Positions 1-12,900 are shown, counted from the first letter of the stretch. The stretch: DNA of 64,000 nt from Vicia villosa (GCF_029867415.1 NC_081186.1:15012930-15076929); one strand, 5' to 3'. The notes: generated by a model not told the origin, from the letters alone. Program-made: numbers and translations.

Positions 1-1
1 C

Positions 2-3000
2 AAGGAGACAATCACAGCAACCAGGGTTCTGCCAAACCCTCTCTCTTCTAATGAAGAAGATTATCATTCTGGAGACGAATAGGATGATGACAAATACCAG
101 CAGTTGGAAGAACGCATGAAAGCTATGGAGATACAAAAAATACCTGGTTTAGATTTCGACGACCTTGGACTTGTCTCAAATATTGTTATCCCTCCAAAGT
201 TCAAAGTTCCTGTCTTTGCAAAGTATGATGGAGTCTCTTGCCCAAAGTTGCATCTAAGGTCCTATGTGAGGAAGATATTACCTCATACGGCAGATAACAA
301 ATTATGGATTCATTTTTTCCAGGAAAGTCTGTCAGGTACACAACTCGAGTGGTACTACCAACTGGAAAGTACAAAAGTTCATACCTGGGAAGATTTAGCT
401 GCTGCTTTTTACAAATAGTATCCATACAATGCTGACCTTGCACCAACCCGTGCTCAACTAAGGGGCATGTCCATGGCACCGAAAGAAAGTTTTAAAGGAT
501 ATGCACAAAAGTGGAGAGATCTGGCTGGAAGGGTTCAACCACCCTTATCTGATCGCGAGCTGGTCGACATGTTCATGGGCACTTTAACTGGCCCTTTCTA
601 TAGTCATTTGCTGGGAAGCTCATCATCAGGTTTCACTGACCTGATATTGACTGGAGAGCGTGTCGAAAGCGGCATTCAAAATGGAAAAATTCAAATAGGC
701 TCTTCCTCTGGTACTACAAAAAGGCCCATCAGTGGGAGAAATGAAGTCAACACAATGCACAGTCTGAAAGGTCGCAAAAATGAGCATCACCAATCTGTAG
801 GGGCAGTTCTGATCTCCGCATCTGCACCTCAAAAAGATCAACCGCCAAAATATACGCGTCGACTAGATGCACCAAGAAGAAATTTCACCAGAATCAATAT
901 GCCAATCTCTCAAGCATTGCAGCATTTGTTAAAAGCAGATCTGATCACATTGAAAGACCCTCCAAAGAATGTCAACACTTCCTCTCCGAGTTATCGCCCC
1001 GATGCAACATGTGCGTATCACTCTAACTGTCCAGGACATGACGCAGATCACTGTTGGGCCCTGAAAAATAAAATACAAGACATGATAGATGCTGGGGAAA
1101 TTGAGTTCGATCCTCCAGAGACTCCAAATGTCATCACGGCACCTATGCCGAAGCACGACAAGACTGTCAATGCTATCATAGACACTGTTTACATCTATGA
1201 TGTGAGGGAATTGTCAACTCCGCTCCTTGAAGTCAAAGGAAAGCTAATCCAAGCTGGTTACTTTCCAGGTTGTGACCCTGATTGCTTTTATTGCACACAC
1301 CTACCCAATGGTTGTGAAAATCTGAGAATGGGAATTCAAAAGTGGATGGATCGCCGTATCATTATGTTTGAGAGGCTACCCTCCATGGACATTTTATGTG
1401 AAGTCTTTTCAAACGGCATGAGAATAGAGGATGTCTCAGTGGTTTCCAACGTACCCTTGAAAATCCCTACCAAAGCTCTTTTCAAAATTTCTGCTACACC
1501 CAAAGTGGCATCGGTAATCATTACCAGTCCGACTCCATTTCCATACTCCTCAGACAAAGCTGTCCCGTCGAGTTATGACACTAATGTTTATGTCCATGGA
1601 GTTAAACAGGATACCTTGACCGAAGAGGCCATGAATTTTACTACTCCAACTGTTGATAATATTGTGGGTACCAGCAAGATTACGAGAAGTGGAAGGATCT
1701 TTTCACCAGAAATTTCTCCAAATGTTTCTACTAATCCAGTCCAGGTCCCAGTTCCTAATCAAGATATCAACGCTCGAGGCAAAGAGCCACAAGTTGAACT
1801 AGTTCAAATACCGGTGGAAGTCACTGTTGAGGATCCATCAAAGCAAGAAATGGAGGAAATATTGAAAATCATCTGCAAGAGTGATTACAATATTGTCGAA
1901 CAACTGGGGCACACTACTTCAAAAATCTCAATGCTATCTCTGCTAAAGTATTCAGAAGCTCATGCCAAAGCCCTGATGAAGTTCCTGAAAGCTGCACATG
2001 TACCACAAGAGATTTCAGTCGATCAATTTGAAAATTGTGTTGCCAATCTAACAGTGAATAATGGTCTCGGTTTCTCTGATGTTGATCTAACCCCTGCTGG
2101 AAAATATCACAATAAAGCCCTGCACATCTCTATTGAATGTAATGGCACCACTCTATCTCATGTGCTGGTAGATAACGATTCCTCTTTGAACGTGTTACCA
2201 AAAGCAGTACTGGAAAAGCTTGACGTCAAAGGAATTGTGTTACAACCAAGCGATGTTGTGGTAAGAGCCTTCGACGGGTCAACAAGAACAGTGTACGGAA
2301 AGGTGAATCTCCCAATCAGAGTGGGCTCTCAGATCTTTGATTCTACCTTTTACGTAATGGAAATTCACCCAGCATATTCCTGTTTACTAGGACGCCCTTG
2401 GATACATGGGGCAAATGATGTAACTTCTACCCTACATCAGAAGTTGAAGTATCCAGTAAAAGGAAAGATCGTCACAGTTTACGGCGAAGAAGAATATGTG
2501 GTTAGCCACCTGAGTAACTCCAAGTATGTTGAGTTGGATGACGAATTCATCGAAACTCCCTGCCAATCTTTTGAGGTGGTCTCTCTAGATGTCTCTACTA
2601 CCAAGCATATTTCTGCTAATCCAACTACAACTATGGCTTCTCTCAAAGATGCCAAAGCTGTGATCGAAAAAGGTGGTTGCACAATATGGGGACAACTCCT
2701 CGATATACCTTACAAATCCGACAAGATAGGCCTGGGCTATGCTAATGGAAATCAAAAGAACGATCAATGTCCTTGTTCTGGAGGATTAATGTCACATTTC
2801 ATCAGCCAAGGAGTAAACGCTATTGAAGACGATGGGGTGTTCTTGACCATATCATTAAGCCATATCCAAATGAAGTTCCACCCCTTCCCATGGGAGTTTG
2901 GGATACTTTGGGAGAACCAAGCGGCGGGTATAATTTCCAGTATACCGCACCTCAGAGTTCTTTTATTGCTATGGAAGACATTACCCCAACTGGATGGGGT

Positions 3001-3545
3001 GATCAATTTGAAAACGACAAAAGTTTCACAAGTTCCATCACTGAGCAATATCAAAATCCACCTAAAGAAGTTTGGGATACGCTAGGAGAGCCAAGTGGCA
3101 AATATGACTTTATGGTGAAATATTCCGCTCCTCCGAGCTCACAAGTCGCCATTGAAGACATTGTCCCAACTGGATGGGACGAACATTGCGAAGACAATTT
3201 GACTCTTGAAGAAGCCAGGGAAACACCAAATAACGAGGGTTATTTTCTGTCAGAGTACACCACTCACCAGAATGCACAAGTCTCTATCCAAAACATCATC
3301 CCGATTGGATGGGACGGCCTTATCGAGTATCTCGCTCAGCCAACAGAGATATCTCAGCCTGGGATCTCATATCCCGCGGAGTATGTTACTTATCCCGAAA
3401 GGTCACCAGCTCATTTCCCCACCAAAGAAATCAATGTTGTGGAAGATGAAGAAGACAACTGCAACTGGAACAGCTGGATACTCCCTGCTCACAACAATGG
3501 ATTGAACAACTGGGAAGCTGAGGATGTGATCTCCTTTGATCAGGA
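2..3545 (+). pseudogene. Ogre gag-protease, disrupted
   Basis: One frame runs from base 2 with stops at 80-82 and 416-418, then is open from 419 to about 2880. It encodes the structural gag polyprotein (about 200-700), a C-x2-H-x5-H-x4-C knuckle (CAYH..GHDADHC, near 1010-1055) and a retroviral-type aspartic protease (about 2130-2500). The protease flap and C-terminal part are recognisable (LLGRPWIHGA), but the active site reads D-N-D-S-S at 2171-2185 where Ogre relatives have D-N-G or D-T-G, so the conserved glycine is lost. A frameshift between about 2872 and 2890 moves the reading to another frame, which continues to the intron donor at 3546. That last part contains three imperfect repeats of a VWDTLGEPSG...PTGWD module. 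It is a decayed copy; no function is expected. Confidence 0.9.
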
Positions 3546-3813
3546 GTAAATGCAATTTCCTGTTTTCGTTGTTTATATTGTTCAAAGATAAAAATGGTTC
3601 CTGTACTATCGAACCATGAACTTGAAAGCCGTGTGCCTTGCTCGAAGCACACTGGTCCTTTTATAAGGGTTTGTCATATCATGATCATGTTCATTCAATA
3701 AAATCATGGGACGTTTGCATATTCAAAATTTTGTGATCCTTTTTCTTTCTTTGCTTTATTCATTTTTTCAAAAAGCTATGTTTTCTTACACACACCCACA
3801 TAAATAAATGCAG
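3546..3813 (+). other. Ogre intron between PRO and RT
   Basis: The upstream frame ends ...CAG GA at 3545, followed by a GTAAAT donor. The acceptor is the AG of TAAATGCAG ending at 3813, preceded by a pyrimidine-rich stretch. Joining GA to the A at 3814 keeps an open frame that continues in phase into the RT domain. The unspliced frame stops at once at TAA 3547-3549. The 268-bp length and position match the intron known for Ogre elements. Splicing is inferred, not shown. Confidence 0.85.
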
Positions 3814-6800
3814 ATTCACATTCACTCTGGATCCTGTTGATAACGATTCTGCTATTGCCCGTCATGACTTTGAAAATCCGATCTACCAAACTGAGGACGA
3901 AAGTGAGGAAGATTGTGAAGTACCAAGAGAACTTGCAAGGCTGCTAGAACAAGAAGAAAAGACTATACAGCCGCATGAAGAACCAATTGAGGTCATCAAC
4001 TTGGGCAGCAACGAAGAAAAGAAAGAAGTCAAGATAGGGGCTGATCTAGAAAACAGTGTCAAGCAAAGACTGATTCAAATGTTACAAGACTACGTTGAGA
4101 TATTCGCTTGGTCCTACGAAGATATGCCTGGCCTTGACACGGACATTGTGGTTCATCGCCTGCCGATCAAAGAAGGTAGCACTCCAGTTAAGCAGAAACT
4201 GCAGAGGAGTAGGCCCGATATGTCCAAGAAGATCAAAGACGAGGTTGAAAAGCAATTCAATGCCGGTTTTCTGAAAGTTGTGAGTTATCCTCCTTGGATA
4301 GCTAACATCGTGCCTGTGCCCAAAAAAGACGGGAAAGTCAGAATGTGTGTAGACTACAGAGATCTGAACCGGGCAAGCCCCAAAGATGATTTCCCTTTAC
4401 CTCACATCGATGTACTGGTTGACAATACTGCACAATGCAAGGTATTCTCCTTCATGGATGGATTCTCAGGGTACAATCAAATCAAGATGGCACCCGAAGA
4501 CATGGAAAAAACAACCTTCACAACACCCTGGGGAACCTTTTGTTACAAAGTAATGCCCTTTGGTTTAAAGAATGCAGGAGCTACATATCAATGTGCAATG
4601 GTAGCTCTGTTCCATGATATGATTCATCAGGAGATAGAGGTGTATGTCGACGATATGATTGCAAAGTCCAACACCGAAGAGGAACATCTGGGTCATCTAC
4701 ACAAGCTGTTTGACAGACTCAAGAAATACAGGTTGCGACTAAATCCGAACAAGTGTACCTTTGGAGTAAGATCCGGTAAACTTTTAGGTTTCATCGTCAG
4801 CAGCAAAGGTATTGAAGTTGATCCTGCCAAGGTCAAAGCCATTCAAGAAATGCCTATACCCCGTACCGAGAAACAAGTCAGAGGATTCTTGGGACGTCTG
4901 AATTACATCGCCAGATTTATTGCCCATATGACTACTACTTGTGTGCCAATTTTCAAACTGTTGAAGAAAGATCAAGTAGAAAGATGGAATGACAAATTCC
5001 AGTTAGCCTTTGATAAAATCAAAGAGTATCTCCAAAAACCGCCAATCTTGTTGCCACCTGTGGAAGGAAGACCTCTGATAATGTACCTAACTGTGCTAGA
5101 AGATTCAATGGGGTGTGTACTGGGGCAACATGACGAGTCCGGCCGAAAGGAGCATGCAATCTACTATCTTAGCAAAAAGTTTACCGATTGTGAAACCAGA
5201 TACTCACTTCTCGAGAAAACTTGTTGTGCCTTAGCATGGGCGGCTCGCCGACTAAGACAGTATATGCTAAATCATACCACTTTCCTAATCTCCAAAATGG
5301 ATCCTATCAAGTATGTGTTCGAAAAACCTACTCTCTCTGGAAGAATAGCACGATGGCAAATGATTCTAACAGAGTATGACATCCAGTACACTTCGCAAAA
5401 GGCAATAAAAAGGAAGTGTGGTAGCTGATCATCTGGCTCATCAAGCAGTGGATGATTATCAAGCATTGAACTTTGACTTCCCAGATGAAGATATTATGCT
5501 AGTCACTGACTACGAGCAACCAAGACCGGAAGAAGGACCCGAGCCAGGATCCCGATGGACTATGGTTTTTTATGGAGCTTCTAATGCACTTGGCAATGGC
5601 ATCGGAGTTGTGATTATTTCTCCTGCATGAGGTTATACACCATTCACTGCCAGATTATGCTTCAATTGCACTAACAATATAGCCGAGTACGAAGCATGCA
5701 TTCTAGGTCTCAAAGCTGCAATCGATCTAAGAATCAAATTCCTGGAGGTCTACGGAGACTCGGCGCTTGTGATTTATCAAGTCAAAGAGGAATGGGACAC
5801 GAAGCACCCGAATCTAATTCCTTGCAAAGAATATATGCTGAGTCTGATTCCTTATTTCGAAGAAATCACTTTTGAACACATCCCGCGCGAAGAAAATCAA
5901 CTAGCTGATGCCTTAGCTACTATGTCATCCATGTTCAAAGTTAGGTGGGACAATGAGGCACCAATGATTACCATTTACAGACAAGATGAACCAGCCTATT
6001 GCAATGAGATCGATGCCGAAGGAACGGAAGAAAAACCATGGTTCCATGAAGTAAAAAGGTATCTCGAAGCTCAGGAATACCCTGAAGGGGCATCCATTAA
6101 CGACAGAAAGTTTCTAAGAAGATTTGCTGCCAAATTCTTCCTAAGTAATGGAACCCTATACAAACGCAACCATGACTCGACTTTACTTCGTTGTGTAAAC
6201 AAGAAGGAAGCAGAACAGATTATGGAAGACATACATGATGGTGCCTTTGTTACTCATTCAAGTGGACATACAATGGCTAAAAAGATCCTAAGAGCGGGTT
6301 ATTACTGGTCTACCATGGAGACAGACTGCCATCATCACTCCAGAACCTGTCACAAATACCAGATATATGCTGACAAAGTACATGTACCTCCAGTCCCGTT
6401 AAACGTCCTGACGGCTCCTTGGCCTTTTGCAATGTGGGGTATTGATATGATTGGAGAAATCAAGCCTACTGCCTCCAACGGACATCGCTTTATCCTAGTC
6501 GCTATCGATTACTTCACAAAATGGGTAGAAGCAGCTTCGTTTGCTTCAGTCACCAAAAATGCTGTGGCCCGATTTATCAAGCACAATCTCATTTGTCGGT
6601 ATGGCATCCCTAAAAGGATCATCACAGACAATGGCACAAATTTAAACAACAGAATGATTACTGAACTCTGCACACAGTTCCAGATCAAACATCATAATTT
6701 CTCTCCATATCGACCAAAGATGAATGGCGCGGTGGAAGCTGCTAATAAGAACATCAAGAAAATCATACAAAAGATGACGGTAACCTACAAAGATTGGCAT

Positions 6801-7286
6801 GAGATGTTACCTTTTGCTCTTCATGGTTATCGCACATCTGCGCGTACTTCAACAGGGGCAACTCCATTCTCTTTAGTCTATGGTATGGAGGCAGTTCTTC
6901 CAATTGAAATTCAGATTCCTTCCCTAAGGATTATGAAAGAAGCTGATCTAGATGAAGACGATTGGATTCAAACGCGGTTAGACCAGATAAACTTGATTGA
7001 TGAGAAGAGGCTCGCAGCTATTTGTCATGGTCAGTTGTACCAAAAGCGTATGATCAAAGCCTTCAACAAGAAAGTCAAAAGTCAGGCATACCAAACCGGT
7101 GGCTTGGTTGTCAAACGCATCATCTTACCACAAGGTGACCCCAGGGGCAAGTGGACTCCCACTTATGAGGGACCGTTTATAATCAAGAAAATATTCTCCG
7201 GCGGAGCCATGTTGCTTACCACCATGGATGGCGAGGATTTCCCACACCCTGTGAATGCGGACATAGTCAAAAAGTACTTCGCTTAA
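3814..7286 (+). pseudogene. Ogre pol: RT, RNase H, integrase (disrupted)
   Basis: The reverse transcriptase (about 4200-4880) has intact motifs, including VRMCVDYRDLN, FMDGFSGYNQI and the catalytic VYVDDM. A tether and RNase H follow. A run of five A at 5407-5411 shifts the frame; one base fewer would restore it. The RNase H block then reads FYGASNALG, with Tyr (TAT 5571-5573) at the place of the first catalytic Asp of family members, and a TGA at 5628-5630 interrupts it. From 5769 the frame is open to 7286. The integrase has an HHCC-like finger whose last Cys position is Tyr (CHKY, codon 6357-6359), and a D-D-E core that looks complete (WGIDMIGE, ITDNGTN, GAVEAANK). No chromodomain is seen, as expected for Tat lineage. 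Inactive as it stands. Confidence 0.92.
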
Positions 7287-8249
7287 AGAAAAGCTCACTA
7301 AGTTGAAAACTTGAAAGGGCAACTTAGGCAAAAATGAGCGTCTCGGTGGATTGAAAACCTGAAAAGGTGATCCAGGCAAAAATTAGAGACTAAAAAGGGC
7401 AGCCTAGGCAAAAGTTAGGGAATAAAGCGTACAACTATGTTCCGTTTATTTACCTACTCACCTTCAAGATTCAACACATCAAAGACACCGATCAGTCCAA
7501 TTACTTTCTTCCAACAAGTGAGGGATGAGATACTCGAAGACAGATTGGCAATAGCAGAATTGAAACTCGACTGGATTGTTTTCACATAGCTATTTCTCTT
7601 TATAAATACTTTTCAAAACTTTATGACAATTTCCTACTACTAGGATTTTTGTCTCCTTGTACTAATCAGCCTATTATGGCTCTTTTTCAAAAATCAATGC
7701 AACTTAGGCTCAAAATCAACATTTTCACTTTTTCTGTTTTGAATACGTAAACGTCCCAATGATAATTTTGAATGAACATGTGCATTTGAATATGATTGAT
7801 GTTTACTAGGAAAAACAGGAATAGCATTCAAGTAATGTCCCAATCATTTGGACATCATCCTGAAACCAGCATCAGAAGAAAAATCCCCAACAGAAGTGCA
7901 TTTCTCAGCAAATTCCTCAATAAGATTTTTCTCTCCAAGCAAAGTGATTCGAGAAATCTTATTCCCCAGCAGGGCTGTTCCAGATTGCTATCCCCAGAAG
8001 GTGTGATCTCCACACCAGGACTTGGTCAAATAGTGCATCGAAGGATTATGCATCCTCTTCATTCCCACTTTAAAGGGCATCAAAATCATAACTTTTCATC
8101 CCCGAGCGGTAATCAGAGATCCTTCAACAAAGCACCCTGGTTCTCAAAGAAGGTCCCCAGCCGAGGGTACTCAAACAAGACGACAAAAATCATCAACGAT
8201 CACAATGCCTTCATTTATTTTCCCAACCAGAAGCTTGATACGCTCAAGA

Positions 8250-8284
8250 CATCATACATCATACATCATACATCATACATCATA
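8250..8284 (+). repeat. (CATCATA)n microsatellite
   Basis: Five consecutive copies of the 7-bp unit CATCATA, followed by decayed copies, in the Ogre 3' region. Confidence 0.85.
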
Positions 8285-8548
8285 CACATATTCATACACA
8301 ACATAACATGCATATTTCTCCTTTAGTTCGAGAATCTCATACATTACATACATCATAAACATTGCATATCACTAACCTGATTTTTTCAGGCAGACGGATG
8401 TCTTCAGCAAAGATGTTCTCAATCACATGCAGTGTTCCCCTTGAATTCTATTCAGATAAGCAGTCCTCTCAGATATAATCAGCCGAATATTCATTCTGAA
8501 GAAATCTCTCCTTACAAATCACCTATCAACTCAAAAAACAAGCAACAC

Positions 8549-8880
8549 AGATCTAAAGTTGATACATCAGACGGTTCCAGAACGATCTACCATCGAAGAT
8601 CTAAAGCTGATACCTCAGACGGTTCCAGAACGATCTACCATCAAAGATCTAAAGTCGATACCTCAGACGGTTCCAGAACGACCTACCATCGAAGATCTAA
8701 AGCTGATACCTCAGACGGTTCCAGAACGATCTACCATCAAAGATCTAAAGCTGATACCTCAGACGGTTCCACAACGATCAACTTTCAAAATCTAAAGCGG
8801 AAAAACTTTGGACAGTTTCGTAACGATCATCCTCCAAGACTTAAAGCGGTAACCTCGGACGGTTCCAAAACAGTCAATGC
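8549..8880 (+). repeat. 48-bp tandem repeat in Ogre 3' region
   Basis: Units begin with AGATCTAAAG at 8549, 8597, 8645, 8693 and 8741, spaced exactly 48 bp; degenerate units follow to about 8880. The core is TCAGACGGTTCCAGAACGAT. Because 48 is divisible by three, the array reads as a 16-residue repeat in an open frame. Ogre 3' untranslated regions are known to carry variable tandem repeats that can seed satellite DNA; this fits that pattern. Confidence 0.9.
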
Positions 8881-9132
8881 AGAGGTTTTCAAATCCTTCA
8901 TCAAGATATAATCAATGGATTCATTGTGGTGAACAAACCATCAAATACATCCGCCAGATGGCATCAGAAAGCCCATCTCAGGTAATGTTTCGATCTGCCA
9001 ACAACATGTCTCAGACAACATTCAAAGACAAATCCCAGCATCACTTCCGGTCAAGGTAAGTGCAAATTTTCGGGGCATCTAAAATATTCGATCATCTTCT
9101 ACCTTCAGATTTCAAACAATCTCTTCAGGTTT

Positions 9133-9154
9133 AAGAAGATTGAATAGGGGCAAC
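9133..9154 (+). promoter_or_regulatory. Polypurine tract before 3' LTR
   Basis: The purine-rich segment AAGAAGATTGAATAGGGGCAAC lies directly before the LTR start TGTTATACCCC at 9155. It is the expected plus-strand priming site of reverse transcription. Confidence 0.8.
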
Positions 9155-9707
9155 TGTTATACCCCAAAATTTGCCCGCATCTTTTTTCAAGAAAAACTAC
9201 AATCTAAAAATTAAGAGCTTCATATAATCTTGGATTTTTATCCCATAAATATCCTGATTTATGAATACTTGGTTTTTTAGAATTTTTCTTATACGGTATT
9301 CTAAATCGCTGTTGAAGTTATTCTTACACAAACGCCAAGTACTGTTTATTACTTCACACACGCTATTTATTTGAGATTTATTTACAGATAGATAGTACTG
9401 ACGCAATTGGTACAAAGTTAAATCTTTTGCAGGCGTATAGTTCGGGGATTCAGACTGTACTGGTAACAAGTAAATTATTATTATCTTTTGTTTCCCACTA
9501 ATTTTTGTACTATATTCCATTATTTTCAAAATCTTTTCCTTTCTTTTCAAATCTCTTTCTTTCAAAAATCAAATCCTAACTTTATTCTATACATCTCTCT
9601 TTTTTCCAACACTATCATACACTTTCTTTCAAATCTTACTTCCACTCAAATTTTCCTTTTGTACGGAATCACTTCATTCCCCAACGTCTCTATCTTTCTT
9701 TTCCTTC

Positions 9708-9715
9708 TATAAATA
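9708..9715 (+). promoter_or_regulatory. TATA box of Ogre LTR
   Basis: TATAAATA lies 553 bases into the LTR after a CT-rich stretch. Transcription would be expected to begin about 30 bases further on, which places the U3/R border near 9740. Inferred from sequence only. Confidence 0.65.
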
Positions 9716-9808
9716 CTTCTCATTTTTTCCATAAAATCTCACATCAAATTCTAACTCATCTCTCAAATTTCTACTTCATATTCATTCTCTCTTCTTCCCC
9801 CAGTAAAA

Positions 9809-9976
9809 ATGGCGAAGCGGATAGAGACGTGTTTTCTTATGATCATCATCGTCGTGGTGGTAATCATGTCCTTCTTCTGTCTGCATAGCCCTGAAAAATG
9901 TGGACCTGGGATGTTGACACTCCCAATCATCTACATGTTACTGTTTGTAGCATGGGTTATTAATCGTCATTCCTAA
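9809..9976 (+). CDS. Short LTR-encoded ORF, two predicted membrane segments
   Basis: Not a family I recognise. The ORF begins with ATG in a good plant context (AAAAATGGCG) about 95 bases after the LTR TATA box, and is the first ATG after the likely transcription start. It encodes 55 residues: a short basic start (MAKRIET), a strongly hydrophobic stretch of about 15 residues (residues 8-25, rich in Ile/Val/Met), a polar loop with HSPEKCGPG, and a second hydrophobic stretch (residues 36-50) before a short RHS tail. This looks like a small hairpin membrane protein. Because it lies in an LTR, a full element would carry it at both ends, with the 5' copy leading the transcript. It may be chance; conservation has not been tested. 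Confidence 0.45.
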   Translation: MAKRIETCFLMIIIVVVVIMSFFCLHSPEKCGPGMLTLPIIYMLLFVAWVINRHS

Positions 9977-12900
9977 AGTTTGCCGTATCTCTTATTTCTT
10001 AATGTACCGTTTACTCGTCGTACTGTTCATTATAGTATGTAATATTTGCACTGTCAGTATTAAATGCCGTACTATTTGTCATATTGTTGCTTAATTATCT
10101 AGATAATATTTTGTGTGTTTTCTTCCAGTTAAATATTTATTTTTCTGTGCATTAAATGATTTTCAGGGTTATTATCGGTAATTTTGCTCGCATACAGTAC
10201 ATATTATTTATTTATTACGTCTGTGTTTTTCTAACAAGTCATGTAAATAAATTTTCATCATTAACACAAAACAAAACCAAAAACAAAAACAACAAAAATA
10301 TTAACTTTGACTGTTGAATTTTCACTTTAACTGCTACATGCCTGAACAGTCAGTTGACAGTCAAACCGCTGACAGTGCAATTCTCCGTGTTTTGTACCAT
10401 CAATCAAATCAAACTTTTGCATTTAAAAATTCCAAGATTTTTGTCCTAGAAGTCTTCTGAATATCACATGATTAGCAGAGACTCAGCACTGCACAAAAAT
10501 CAGGTACGCTTAACTGTCTCCTACACAAACGGTCCCTAACTAGGGTTTCTTATTTTTTTTCAGGAGAACAAGTTTTTGAGACCTCAAATGGATTTCATGG
10601 ACCTCCATATATCTCAAAGTACCATCATACAAATTTTCAAACTTCAATTCGCTCAGACGCACAGTCAGCAGCTCAAATAGTCAACAGACGACCCGTTTGA
10701 CCAAAAAAGTCAACAGACAGTCAAAAATGAAATTTTTTGTCAACATCCATATTTTGTCAAAGGATTCATCATTTGATCATTGGTTGATCATAATTCATCA
10801 AGGAAAGATCAAAAATCAACAAAACCCGAAGTTTCAAAATTAGGGTTTTCTCCTAAAAAGTCAACTGAACTTTGACTGGTCATAACTCTCTCATCCTTCA
10901 TCCAAAAAATTCAAACCAAAGCTCATTTTGAAGGAAATTCAATTATCTTTCAAATGCAATTGGTCCCATGGTCATTAGATTCACCATTTGAAAAATATGG
11001 ACAAAGACATTACAGGTCATTTTCAAAGTCATCAAAAAGTCACTTTTTTCAAAAGGATACACAAGGAGCATGAAAAATAATTTTGATATGAGACCAAAGA
11101 CATTGGTTAGAGGACTCTTTGAGGTTTCCAAAAAGTACAAGATCTCCTTCATATGATAAAAATTGAGGGATTTATGCCTTGTTGAAGTTGACCATTTTTT
11201 GGGAAAATGCATGAAATCAACATTGATCAAAAATGTTTTTTTTTCAAATGAGACCCAATTTCCATGGTCCAAACATGTTTCCCATGATGTAAAGGGCCTC
11301 CCACGACCAAGACAAAGCCCACATCATTTTTGTTCTTTTTTTGGTTTAATTTTATCATATAAGATTAAATTAAAAAAAGGAAAATGGAAGGATAATGTGT
11401 AGCTTAGTTTCTAAGCATGACTCATCAAAGATCATTCAATACTCTGCCCCAAGAGAAGTACAGCAGAAGAGGTGTGGAAAAATCAAGCTATGGTGGCTTG
11501 AATTCAAAGCTACATATATTAAAAAATTCCAAAATTCAACAAAAGCACTTAATGCTTCTAGCTTAGTTTTTAAGCACATCTTTGCCTATAAATGAAGTAT
11601 CATACTTCAGTAATAGAGGAGACACGAATTCAGAGCCCAAGTCTTGCTTGTATCAACCTTGTATCAACTTGAATTTTTCAAAGAAATTTAAAATTCGAAT
11701 TTTAATTTCTAGCTTGTTTCAATACAAATTAATTACTCAAACACGTTCCCTGACCCTCACTAAACATAACCAGATCAATTGCAAGCCTTGAATCATCAAG
11801 AACACGTACCTATACCTCACGGTTTGCTCGAACTAAAACTTACAAAAATCTCATCACACATGCATGTTTAGCAAGATGTAGACTCATATTTAAGTTTAGT
11901 TTGAGGTTCTGATCATTTCTGGAAACTTAATTGAAGTTTGGACACCTATACGAGGAACCACCATTTTAGGGTTCTTGCTTTCAAAATTAGGGCTTTACGA
12001 TCCATGCAAAATTACAAGTTCTAAATGGTACCATTAAACTCGTATGAACAAAACGAACTGAACCATGGCATCGCGCCAAATTTATATTGTTGTTTGCTTG
12101 TATTCGCTATTCTCAATAGGTGTAATAGGTTGGAGTTTTTACACCACCTGCAAATGAAAGGTGTAAAAGATCCATCCTGATGAAGAAGATGATGTGTGGC
12201 GTCCTCTGATTGGCTGGAGGGCGCGCGCGTGTTTTTTTAAATTAACCTTGGATTCAGTGTTTTGCAGGTATGTCACGTGTTATGATCCCTCATGCTGGTG
12301 ACCATCAGATCAATCCATCTATCAATCCAACGCATCAAAACGCGCACCCCCATCATGGACTTCATTTAATAACCACACCAGATCATTGTTTATATATTTT
12401 CTATTTTTATTTAATTTTCTTTATAAAATTATTTTAAAATAGTTCTAAAAACCAAAAAATACACAAAAAATATTTTTAAGTTGATAAAATAATATTTTAT
12501 TTTCTGATATAAAAATATTTTATTTTTCTTCATAATTTAAATATTTTGTATAATTAATTAGATAATATGTATATATTTATCTTTTAATTATTTTAACCAA
12601 TCAAAAAATCATAAAAAAAAATTGTTCCTTATATTAAATATAGTTTACATATTATAAGCTAATTTTGTACATATGTAGAATAATTTTCTCTTTAAGTTTT
12701 AATTATTTGTGTAATTATTTATATAATTATATGATTATTTAACTTAATAATTTCAAAATCAATTTCAAAAGTTCCAAAAAAATTAGTTTTGTTTTAAAAT
12801 TAATTAATAAGCATTTTGAACATATTTTAAACTTAATTTTTAGGTTTAAATTTTATTTCCATCTTTTTCTCATTTTAATTAAATTAATCATGCATTAATT

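Larger units (their letters stand above)
7287..9132 (+). other. Ogre 3' non-coding region between INT and PPT
   Basis: No conserved protein domain is visible. The stretch begins with several degenerate repeats around AAAACCTGAAAAGG..AGGCAAAAATTAG (7300-7420), a pattern common after INT in Ogre elements. It also contains a 7-bp microsatellite at 8250-8284 and a 48-bp tandem repeat from 8549. Open frames at 7796-8326 and 8432-8911 are low-complexity readings of this DNA and match no family I know. Confidence 0.7.

Noticed and set aside
8549..8880. A CRISPR-like array
   Set aside because: Units are contiguous with no unique spacers, in plant retrotransposon DNA.
8432..8911. A real 159-residue protein gene over the 48-bp repeat
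   Set aside because: The frame is open mainly because the repeat unit is a multiple of three; it lies in the Ogre 3' region and shows no domain.
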